Source: Hyalella azteca (lineage: Eukaryota; Arthropoda; Malacostraca; Amphipoda; Hyalellidae). From it: a stretch of 64,000 nucleotides of DNA. The first letter of the stretch is position 1, and the number at the start of each line of letters is the position of its first letter. The notes beneath the pieces are model-generated. The model saw only the letters and a list, made by a program, of their open reading frames with translations, did no database searches and was not told where the DNA came from. This document shows positions 35,025-45,560 of the stretch, in pieces. The position numbers and the translations under genes were made by a program. The stretch lies in contig NW_025934720.1 of the NCBI RefSeq assembly GCF_000764305.2, forward strand, positions 744,001 to 808,000, written 5' to 3'.

Positions 35025-35305
35025 GTACGATAATATACACTACGATTACGAGTGAAGACTTACTTACATTACGTACGAGACTATACACTACGATTACGAG
35101 TGAAGACTTACTTACATTACGTACGAGACTATACACTACGATTACGAGTGAAGACTTACTTAAATTACGTACGAGACTATACACTACGATTATATACACT
35201 ACGATTACGAGTGAAGACTTACTTACATTACGTACGATAATATACACTACGATTACGAGTGAAGACTTACTTACATTACGTACGAGACTATACACTACGA
35301 TTACA
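35025..35305. repeat. 48-bp tandem repeat, about five and a half units
   Basis: Units begin GTACGAGACTATACACTACG or GTACGATAATATACACTACG at 35025, 35073, 35121, 35169, 35232 and 35280. The fourth unit is 63 bp because TATACACTACGATTA is duplicated inside it. Both 48 and 63 are multiples of three, so three frames stay open across the array, including the 183-codon plus frame that begins with GTG at 34772. That frame is not evidence of a gene. Confidence 0.95.
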
Positions 35306-36740
35306 AGCACAAGTGGGTGTTGATCTATGCACTGAAGTATGGCTTTTTGAGGTGTATATTTTCAGGTAGGGGACAATATTCTTGGGACGTGCATTTACTT
35401 AAAAATACAGTTTGCACCAACATTTTGGTGGGGATAAATTTGGTCACCGGAAATTTCCATCATGAGGTCACTTAAAAATACCATTATTTACTCACTGAAA
35501 ATATAATTTTTTGCATACTGAAAAATACCATTGTTAGGTTACTGAAATTAGATCATTGAAGCGAAGAACATTGACTCATCACGAAATGAAAACAAACTTG
35601 AGATACCAGTGAGAAATTTCACACAATCGAGCAGGAAGATAGCCTTAAAGGCTCAATGTTAAATAACTCACTGTCCTTTGGTGAGTCTTACGACTCGCTG
35701 CCATCCCACGAACCACGCAACAAGAATCAATGTTCCCAAAGGCTAAATTGTTACCCCAATGTTGAAATGAGGCCCGCAGAGTAAAGTTCATTAACTTCTG
35801 CACGTGGACTAAACCCGTGCAATTGAACATTAAAACAGCTTGCAAAACAATTCCAATTTGTTTAGTATTTGCACAGCTAACTATCTTGTTTTTATACGAG
35901 GACTTTTCGTCGGTTACTGGAAAACCGTTTTTACAAGGTAAACCTCACACTTTGTGGAAGGAAGTAAAATTTTTTCAAACAAAGAAATTTAAGGTTTATC
36001 GATCCGTAATTGGGAGCGCCATAGCTATTGGCTCGTATGTAGTAACGCAGCAGCCGAGGCGATAACATTTCTTAAAAACGACATCCACCAAACAATGTAA
36101 ACTTTTATCTTGAATCTCCCGACGGCTTAAAAGCAGCCATGAAGACAAGCAAAATAGTTAGGAAAAGTACAGGTTTAGCTTTACGCGGGTTCACGGTTAC
36201 TGATTCGGGATGGCCTCTTTACTAATTAGTCTGATGCCCTCTGGATATTCATTTTTTCTTTGATGCGTGAATTAGGAGCGATTAATAATTTTTGACACAT
36301 CATTAACTTCATACGATGCATTCATAAGAAGAATTTTGTATTTCTGCGAATTCAACCCATTCTGTTATTCCAATTAGAATGAAATGTCATTCGTTTCGTA
36401 ACTAAACTAAAACTACTAAAAAACTGAATTGGCCTAAGACACAATAAAATAGAAGATTGTTTGCATGAGATCATGCATCCATCATTCCATTATTTTCATG
36501 TTTCATTATATATGAATGTAATGAAAACTATGATATGATGAGTTCATCAATGCAACACTCACAAACACTGCATTATAAATGATAAACATTTGGTTTTTTT
36601 CATTTTCATTTGTAAATTCATCACTAGCAAATTGAAGTGCGTGACCAGAAATTGTTGTCTTGTGGTGCTCCAATGCCATTTTTGGCAACCTAACAACGAA
36701 AAGATATGTTATAATTTGCCTGTAAATTCATGTCATTATT
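35306..36740. other. non-coding stretch, nothing recognised
   Basis: No RNA gene, transposon end or credible coding frame seen. Confidence 0.4.
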
Positions 36741-37178
36741 CAAGCAAGCAATACTTATCATGCGTCTCGTCCAGCATGCTGCACACTAGTCAGGCAAGCA
36801 ATACTTATCATGCGTCTCGCCCAGCATGCTGCACACTAGTCAGGCAAGCAATACTTATCATGCGTCTCGCCCAGCATGCTGCACACTAGTCAGGCAAGCA
36901 ATACTTATCATGCGTCTCGCCCAGCATGCTGCACACTAGTCAGGCAAGCAATACTTATCATGCGTCTCGTCCAGCATGCTTCACAATAGTCAGGCAAACA
37001 ATGCCTATCATGCGTCTCGCTCAGCATGCTTCACAATAGTCAGGCAAACAATGCCTATCATGCGTTTTGTCCAGCATGCTTCACAATAGTCAGGCAAACA
37101 ATGCCTATCATGCGTCTCGTCCAGCATGCTTCACAATAGTCAGGCAAACAATGCCTATCATGCGTCTCGTCCAGCATG
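36741..37178. repeat. 50-bp satellite, 8.8 units in two subfamilies
   Basis: Unit starts are exactly 50 bp apart from 36741 to 37141. Units 1-4 are type A (GCAAGCAATACTTATC ... CTGCACACTAGT). Units 6-9 are type B (GCAAACAATGCCTATC ... CTTCACAATAGT). Unit 5 (36941-36990) starts as A and ends as B, locating the junction inside one unit, as unequal crossover or conversion would produce. Confidence 0.97.
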
Positions 37179-37684
37179 GTTCTGATGCCGAGGCGTGAGG
37201 CTGTGAAGACATCGAGGCAGATGTTATAGGCGTCTGCCTCATATCTTTCAAGCCTCTACGAGGGTCTGGATGCAGCGGCAGTTATGAAGAGCGCACAACT
37301 GTCGGGAATGGCAAACACGACAAAAATGTCCATTTTGGCCTCTGAAATTCTCTCTTTTGACCTGAAAATATTCTTACGGAGAATACGCTAATTAAAACGA
37401 ACGAAACCGGGCGGTGAAGAACGGTTGCACAACCTGGTTTCTGGGTTGTAAATGAATTGCCATTATAGTTGAACTAAAGACTGAGATATTACAAACGCAG
37501 GAGTTTCAGTTTGGTAGGCATTACTATACAGAAAAATATCATTAGAACACAACCGTTTTATAGGAGTGTGAGATTTGCGCCTTCGAAAAACTTTGAAACT
37601 AAGCATTTTGGATCCATCTTTGGTTTTCAATAGATTTTAAATATATTAATCAATTTACCCCAGCATAAAACATGGCGGTTCTCC
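37179..37684. other. non-coding stretch with a small hairpin
   Basis: GAGGCAGA and TCTGCCTC form an 8-bp stem at about 37213-37240. Nothing else recognised. Confidence 0.4.
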
Positions 37685-37808
37685 AGTTTCACGGTTCGTC
37701 TCGGTTCGTCTCAATTTAACTGCATTCATTTAAGACGGGTCTATCTGGGTCTAGGGGCTCTAAAAATTACAGTGTTTTCTGAACTACGTTGAGACGAACC
37801 GTGTAACT
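37685..37808. repeat. small inverted-repeat element, about 124 bp
   Basis: AGTTTCACGGTTCGTCTC (37685-37702) is complementary to 37791-37808 with one mismatch. The left arm contains an extra direct copy of GGTTCGTCTC. Size and terminal symmetry suggest a MITE or fold-back remnant, but no clear target duplication is visible. Confidence 0.5.
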
Positions 37809-40800
37809 AAATTTCGTATTTTACTTGTGGATTGACGTCACAAATATGAACGCTTACTGAACATTGCGCAGTACGCACTAGTTTTGTACCTATGGATCCC
37901 GACTTCATAAAATAAATTCAAAATTAATGTTAATTCGGTGGCCACCAACATGTGACCCCCGTGTCAACGTGTCAGGCCCCAGTAGGAGCCTCAAGCGGCA
38001 AGTTCATTTTAACGGGAGGCTGACTGTTATTCCTTTACATAATGTCACTCTGTCTCTCTTTCCCTATGGAATATTCAATTTCCCTAGAGAAAATTTTTGC
38101 TAAAAATCTGATCTCTGAAGTCTATGAGACCCTGGGTGTCGGCTTCCAATCCTAGTTCCGGATTTTAGAAGAACAAGGACAGCTAGGCAGTGAGTAGAGC
38201 AGGGACAGCTTGGCATGGCAAGCTTTTCTGTCCACTATTCTTCGAGTAAAAAAGCGGCCACAATTTATGTGGACGCTTGCGTGGCATCGCAAGCAGCAAA
38301 ACCTGGCGAGGTAAGAGAGTGGGGGTGAGTGCGGGAACGTTATTTTGTGACGAGTGCAGCACATGAGTTACCTCGGCGAATGTTAACCGTTGTTAACCGT
38401 TTTATCACTATGGAATTATGTATCATCAACGGTATTAAGAAACTTGTCTTTAGAGGATTAAATGAGTTAGAAAAATGTAGCTGTAAGTAATCTGGTTCTG
38501 ATTAGTTCAGAACGTGCAATTCCAACGTATGCAGGAGCAGTCTTTACACATTACGAAAAGGGGTTAGCAACTAGAATACTTCGTTATTTTTTTCGTACGC
38601 TTAAATTTTTTTGTGATTAGCCTGAGACATAATTTGATGTTCGATTAAATCGAGCAAGATCCATCCTAATTTATCTAATACAGTTTTTATGAACGTTCCT
38701 AGGGTCATAGATTGTTCACTTCTAACTGACAGTGGAGCAATATGGGAACGCAATAGAGTCAGTATTCAATCGAACTTCTGGGCTTTCAACAATGCAGCTG
38801 ATTTGAATTTTGTCGTGACTAATCCAACACCTGATGAGTTAAGAGACGCTCAATTCTTGGTGACTTATATTACACCTCATATTCATCATTCGAAACACTT
38901 GTATTAATCGTCGCTTATGTAATTTTCAACTCATTTATATTTTCACTCAAATTCCTCACAAGCGAGTTTCTTTCACGTCCCGTGGCGGCGATTCTCCGTA
39001 GAGAAAACTGTTCGCTCATTCACAGCGAGTCGTGCTTTCAATTCGGCCTTGTTTTAAAAATCGGATTCGAAATTCGCAGCAGCTTCACTAAATTCACTAA
39101 AATATTCGCTGTAAAATTTGTTGCTAAAAAAACATGGAATGAGAAAATTTAATTGCCAGTTCCACAGAGCGACAGTCACCGTCCCAAGGGTACCACCGTA
39201 CCGATTTAATTATGAATGCACTCGAGGAGCCATCGTTATTGAATATTAATATTAAATTAATAATAATATTAAAATGTTGTTAGTAAAGGTAATTGAACAA
39301 GTCAATTAATTTACTTAATCATACTCTATAATTTAATGTCATTTAGCATATATGTTAAAATATATTTTATACTTTATAATTTTATGAAACCTAAATAAAC
39401 ATTCGTCCCCAAATTTCCCAGTATTCATAAAAGTCAGAAAATTATTCAAAATTCTGAACGTCAATTCATAGAATATTTTTCAATTAAAAATTTTTTAAAT
39501 AAAGAGTAAAATTGTTAGTCAATAATTTGGAAAATTACGTGCACGGCATGGTTACTAAAAAGATAAAAATTTCCGTCTAAATATATTGAATTCTATGCGG
39601 TGTCAGTCTAGTGGAATATTCATTGCACTGCATGCTTAATATCCCATCGGTATTAAAATAATTCATCCAGTAAAGCAGAACATTTATTTTATGTGACTGA
39701 ATGAAAGCTCACTAGACTTGCATCAGTATTGTGCTCGATTTGATTCATTTTTTGGCGATTACCTTCAGATCGTATAGAAAAGACTTAGATTGATAGCAGA
39801 ACTAACGATGTTTTTAACTAATAGATGTCGGTAGACTAATAGCATCGGAAGATGATCCTTAGTTCGTAATAAATGGGCGTACCGAACTTTACAACGCTTG
39901 TTTCGACGATCCGAACGTAAGTTGAGAATTCTTGTTTCTTTACAGTAAATAGCAAAGATTAACAGCAAAAATACGGTTCATGTAATCATTCTTCTCATTC
40001 ATTGACTGGATGACGTAATTTAAGCTAAAACTTTATCCATGGTACATCTGACTCATTTTATATAATTGTGAGAAAAATACCCCGGAATCTCTATTTATTT
40101 AAGTCTCAAACTGCCACGATGATGATATTTGTGTTAGCATTGCAACTGAAGTTGGATAAATCACGCTTTAAATCATTTCGTGAAAACAATGTTTTTTTAT
40201 CCACTATAACCATTTATGGTAATGAAATGTACACAAGTTTTCCACTCAAGTTCTGTAAAATCATTTTTTTCTGTCGGATGAGTTCTATTTCGCTACGAAT
40301 CAAGTTTATATATTTTCCCGTTACATGAGACAAGTTCTCGGTAGATAATAATAATATTAAGTGGATTGTTGTTACGCCACGACAATTTGACATGTGATCA
40401 AACGAAGATAATGCTGTTTGGTATTTTCATAATTATACGATATTCATAATATTCATCAAACTGATGTAAATATATGTTAATACTTCACTCATAAACTAAC
40501 GACAATTCGACAAGTTTCTGTAGTATACATAGATTTTTTAACTTAATTTTACTTTCTCACATGACAAATTATTTAGGCTTATCTACTCGTCTGTACTATA
40601 CCGAGAACCATGAGTTCTGTTACCGAATTCTTCACCACGCTTTCGCTTGCTCGATTCTATTTGCAACTCTCGTTGAAGTTGAAGTCCGCCAGACCGCGCG
40701 TCTGACAGCCGCTGACGGTCCCGTCTCCAGTTCATCGCAAAGTTTGTATAAGTTAGAGCAACAGACCTGCAGCTCCTCGTCACAAAGTCTGTCCCTGAGA

Positions 40801-41215
40801 ATCTGGTCACTGTCACATCACATGTCAGAAGTTTATAGAGGAAGTTTAAATTTCAGCACGGCGGTAATTTTTTTTTACCATTACTCCAGCTTCTTAAAAG
40901 TTTGCTTCCTTGTTGCTAGGACGGATCATTCAATAACGTTAGTTATTTACGACTTTATTTTTTACATAATTTAACGTTTGTTGTGAAACATTTTTATTTG
41001 CACTGACGCATCGACACATTTTGGTCAAGCCATTCCTTATAATTTCAAATTCTGTTCTGTTTGTCTAATCCTAGCATCAAAAATTATTCTACATCTGGTA
41101 TAGTGACATTGTAATATTATTGTATTTCATTCATGTACATTAGGAGGAGTGTCTATTTTATTATGCATTTGCCACGGGATGTGGCTCATAAAGAGTATTA
41201 CTTCCGAGCAAGCCC
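37809..41215. other. non-coding stretch, nothing recognised
   Basis: Frames at 38689-38907 and 40561-40974 have plausible lengths but no domain, signal or splice support. Confidence 0.4.
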
Positions 41216-41400
41216 AGTTTAGTCTTCCTTCACCTCGTGTTAACCTGATACGCTCTATTAACCTGCCCGCTAAGTTAACTTGCTTCGCCAGGTCGGCCTG
41301 AAAGTTAACCTGCGACATGCATATAACCTGCTTCGGTCGTTGCCCGCTACGCAGCTTAACCCGCTACGCTGGGTTAAGCTGCATCGCTGTATTAAATTGC
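41216..41400. repeat. degenerate TTAACCTGCTTCGC-like repeat cluster
   Basis: TTAACCTG, TTAACTTGCTTCGC, TTAACCCGCTACGC and related segments recur about every 18-25 bp, some inverted (CTTAACCCGCTACGCTGGGTTAAG region). It is too diverged for a clean unit. Confidence 0.5.
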
Positions 41401-43070
41401 GAGTTATCTCACACAACTTCTAGACCGATATCAAACTTACTCTATATTTCGTTTTATTTTAGATCAGTGTGCGAAGAGCAAAAAAATACGTTGAAATCGT
41501 GCACTAACTTTACATGCATGTGATAAGACATTAAATTTCACTTCGGTTTTGAAGACGAGAAGAGTAATTTAGTCAAAATTTGAACAAACAAACTTGTTTT
41601 TCAGTCCATTGTTCTACTTCATCTGTTCTTCATTGTGATTACAGTGATAAAAAGTATTAGAAAACAAGTCATTCATTTCGTTGATAAATGACATATTCAA
41701 TATGTCGCATTGGTCAAATAACGGCAATTTCGTTTTGCTATTAATTTACGCTAAGGGATTATTTTCCTCATAAGGATTCATTTCTCGGGCCAGTGTTGGC
41801 AGATACATTTAAAAAATTGGGTTCAAATGAGTGGTCAATAAATAGATTACACCAACAGTTTGTCAAATTAGAAAATTGACACATTGCATTGACATTAACT
41901 CTAAAATAACAAATTATATTATTTATCTGCCATTCCACTGTTGGGTGCGTGTGGAATCATTTTTATTGAAAGTGAATTATCGCCATATTTGAATATTTGT
42001 TCAGAAAAAATCTCGTGAAAACGGATTTGCAGACTGCCTTAGGGAATAGCATCAATTTTTGCAAATCAGTATTTATAATTTTTGTCGTAACATTTTTTAC
42101 ATTTTGATTTATAGCTTTCCGCACTCTAAGTTTTGCATACATCCGGGATTTACTCATCCATGTTTCAGATTCCAGCTGGAGAGCGCTACACAACACAACC
42201 CACTTTTACAGGCCTGTTTTAGCATATATACGTTGTTAGGGAACGTTGTAAATATTTGGGTTTCTTACATGTTGGGTATTTCTAGTTGCGTTTTTGAGTC
42301 ACCTCTGAATAATGTCACCTCGTTTAGCCACGCCTTTTACACTGTCGTTGCCTTGTGATCGGAGGTAGGTGTTGAAATATGTTCTATTCATTTTATGATA
42401 TTCCGCTGTGGTGTTTTGTATAAGTCAGAATAAGTCTATTTATAAGTCTATTAGTTATTGTCATATGTTTCGTTTTATCTTGGTTATTAGTGTTAGACGA
42501 GAAAATGTCCTTATTTGTTTATTTATGTACAGGCAGAAAGGCTCCGAAGTTAGAATCCAAAATCATGGTAAGGTGATAGGAGCACAGAGAACAAACTGTT
42601 TGCTTATTTCTGTATTGTTTCTTTTTGAAGTTTGTTCAATAATACAGTTTTAGTTATTTTCTAATTCATCCTTACGTGTAATTTGTGGCCGTAAGTTCAT
42701 ACAAGTACTGGCCGAGTTTATGTGTCCTAGTGTAGTGACCACAACAACGTGCGAATAATATTTGAGCCTGAATTCACAACAACATTATTATTATTATTCA
42801 CAACAACGTGTGAATAATCTATGAGTCTTAATGAACTGAACCTGCAGTGATTTATTGAGCTGGAGTCAATGAGAGACGTTGTCCCCCCGCATCAGAACGG
42901 ATTCTAGACATCAACCTCATCCTGCTTTATTCAATTCTGGGTGCAGTGTAACCCATCTTTCAAAGGCTACATAATTCGATCAAATCGGTATTCAACGAAA
43001 GTATTTGTGAAAAGATTTAAGCGTATACTGTTTTGCAATTTTTTCCATTGGATTGTTGTATTGTCGATTA
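41401..43070. other. non-coding stretch, nothing recognised
   Basis: AT-rich DNA. ACAACAACGTG(C/T)GAATAAT is duplicated near 42742-42820 around a short TTA run. Confidence 0.4.
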
Positions 43071-43505
43071 CACTTGTTTCAACCACAAGGAATTTAAAAA
43101 CAACAAAGATGCCACAGAGATTCACCATATTTTATAAATAAAAACGTTTCGGAGTCTAGCTTCATCGTCATTTCGATAATCCTCCTAGAAAGTGAATACA
43201 ATAAATTAATAATCCAAAATTAACAATCTGACATTAATAGCAAAAATTTATAAAATGTTTCAACGTATGACATGGGCCCTAAATTTAGAAAGTCTGCAGC
43301 GATGACTGGAGTAAAGCTTCGGAAAAAAGCGGCTTCATGAACAACTATTCTGCTTAGGGTATAAATAATCGCCAAATATACAAGGGGGTGCACGTGTTTT
43401 CGGTATCGCAGTCCAAAATAGAAGACATTCCGCAACCAATGATCTCCAATGTCCTTAAGAAAAATATCTGAGAAAGAATGTTGGTATCGTAAAAAGAGTA
43501 GCACT
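43071..43505 (-). mobile_element. diverged Penelope-like element 3' end
   Basis: The minus strand has ATGACGATGAAGCTAGACTC then CGAAACG (43171-43145), a diverged copy of the family hammerhead-like motif, followed by TTTATAAAATATGGTGAATC and TTTTTAAATTCCTTG, matching the tail of the 26.4-kb copy. Upstream, the 94-codon frame at 43504-43220 contains VVHEAAFFR and ADFLNLGPM segments that can be loosely aligned with the RIHAEQC and SDLRILESL parts of the endonuclease end, probably with frameshifts. The tail match is solid; the coding match is weak. Confidence 0.6.
43145..43171 (-). ncRNA. diverged hammerhead-like motif
   Basis: GACGA, stem region and CGAAACG are retained, but the leading CTG has become ATG, which would disturb the conserved core. 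Probably inactive. Confidence 0.3.
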
Positions 43506-45119
43506 GATAGACCTAAGAAAATGGGGTGAATAGCATTGCTGCCTATTATATTGACAAAAGAAAAGAAGTTTTCCGATAATGTATTAGTGACACATTTATT
43601 GGTGAGGACTCGTTATAAGTATCCGGTTCTGGGGCAAAGGAACGAATAAATCTAGTTTACTCATTTTATTATGGACTAAATTGTTTCAGTTCACGAGACA
43701 TTAGGTTTTACTGTAAGTTCCACGCTATATAAGCTACTTTGTATCTTAATTATTTAAAATGGCTCCTGTCGTTGTACGCAAACATCTCTAATGCAGCGCG
43801 GCATACGAAAACTGGAGCATGCTTTTTCATAAAGAATGAAGCCACGAAGATTCTGCTTCGATCCACCGGCTTTACCGTAAAGCTTTCTTCATAGAAATTA
43901 ATTTTACAAAGGCACACGTTGCCTCTTCTAGCACATGAAGCTCTTATTCGTACTTTCAATGAAGCCATTAAACTCTGGCGTGTGCTGCTGAGGTGAGCGA
44001 TGTAAAATGTTCAAGAATACAGTATATTTCTGAAACTTTTGGCTTTGTTAATTTCGTGTTGTACGTTAGTCTTAATTTCACTTTTAATAACACATTAGAA
44101 AATTTCAAGACTAATTCTACTTTGACTACCTAAAGAAAAAAGTCTTGTACCTCATTTGTATAATTATCTATTGTTGTTCAAGTACTTAAAAATTAAAGCT
44201 GGTACAGGATGGTTTAATTTAATTAAAATTCCGATGTATATAGTTTAAACGCTGGCTACGGCGCGTGTGTTAATCACATGTAGTATAGGAGACTCGTTAT
44301 CGTTATCTGTTTTCACGAGGACTTGATTAGTGCTTTCCAATTTGAGGATTTAGGCATGCCTATGTTGACTGTTAATTAATCGTCCATCTGAGTTAGATCT
44401 GTAATGGATTCACGTGGGATTGAAAAATTCGGTTTAATCGTTCTTCCTACTGAAAATTAAATAACCACACGACTCTAAAAAACAAAACCAAAATTTATTT
44501 AATATGAGTATTTTAGTACATTTTTCGTGATTCCACATTTGAAATTGTATCAGACGAAATATTGATGAACAGATCAGGAAAATTGGATAGACCCAGCGTG
44601 CCCAGAAGCCTCTCACGAATTATTTCATAATTAATGGCATGAAGATTAAATGTAATTGATTGGCGCCGGATATTAGTCGGGCCTTGTGGTATCGGACGAG
44701 ACTGTATGAGCCGCTAACGTGATAAACCGATGACTGGCGGAGGCTCGACTCGGAACATATTGCAGAAACCCCTCAAATATTCATGACTTAAGACCTTTAA
44801 AGTTAGTACTTCTTAGTAACTGGTATTTGCGCCGAATAGATCACTGAAATAAGATATTTTATTCATTAAAGATTATAAAATCATTGACTTGAAATGTGAT
44901 TAGATTTAGATCAAAATTATTTCTGCGCCGTTGCATCAAATTTTTGACTAAAATTACTTTATCGTACAATTATTCGGCAGAATTTCAACGAGGTACAAAT
45001 TTAATTTCAGGTCCGCGGTTAAATTATTTTGCTTCAAGAATGCTACAGTCACTCTGCATAGTGATTTTGGTCGGTCTCCGGGCCAGTATGTCGCACTGTT
45101 CGGTGTAAAGGCCCACAGA
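43506..45119. other. non-coding stretch, nothing recognised
   Basis: No gene, RNA or transposon end identified. Confidence 0.4.
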
Positions 45120-45560
45120 AGAATGGGTCGGGTGGGCAAGCTGAACTTCAGAACGAAAACTCCTGCCACGGTATTCGGTAAATGTGATACAGAATTATGT
45201 GACGTTATTCCAACGCACGTCGATGAGCACTGCGAAATTCTAACGCATTTCCTCGAAAACCCGGAAGGACCAAATCCGAGCAGAAATAACATTCCAACAC
45301 CTAAAAATAAAACCCATTCTCCATTCGGAAAATATTTCGTGTATATAATCTCGAATGGTTCTTTGAGCAAAGTTGTAGGCGCTTTGTTGAAATAGGGCGA
45401 TGTTATTTTTATTCTAATACGTGTAAATTTTGGTCATTCTATTGATTATATGTTTGTATTTTTCAAGTTTTTGAACTGCTAATGAGACTGGTCTCCTAAA
45501 AGTTTTCAATGGTTAGTTTGCTTGGCGTTTTCGTTGCCTTTAAGTTCTTGGTCACAAAAG
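45120..45560 (+). mobile_element. highly diverged Penelope-like element 3' end
   Basis: At 45476-45502 a CTG...ATGA-GAC-TG-GTC-TCCTAAAAG sequence occupies the place of the family hammerhead-like motif and is followed by TTTGCTTGGCGTTTTCGTTG and TTTAAGTTCTTGGTCAC, aligning with the family tail. The upstream frame (45123-45395) includes a THVDEHCEIL stretch that could correspond to the IRDHC-type segment of the endonuclease, but I cannot align it convincingly. The overlapping 138-codon minus frame (44954-45370) is antisense and should not be called. Confidence 0.5.

Noticed and set aside
34772..35323. 183-codon plus frame ending in RLYTTITSEDLLTLRT repeats
   Set aside because: Starts at GTG, and more than half is the 48-bp array, which is stop-free in several frames because unit lengths are multiples of three.
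36741..37178. 50-bp array as a CRISPR
   Set aside because: There are no unique spacers; every position repeats, so it is a plain satellite in a eukaryotic context.
40561..40974. 137-codon plus frame with serine-rich segment
   Set aside because: No domain, no signal or splice support, and an overlapping frame of 77 codons on the other strand; within what chance allows in a GC-richer patch.
44954..45370. 138-codon minus frame
   Set aside because: Antisense to a degraded Penelope-like fragment; no recognisable domain and a different strand from the element.
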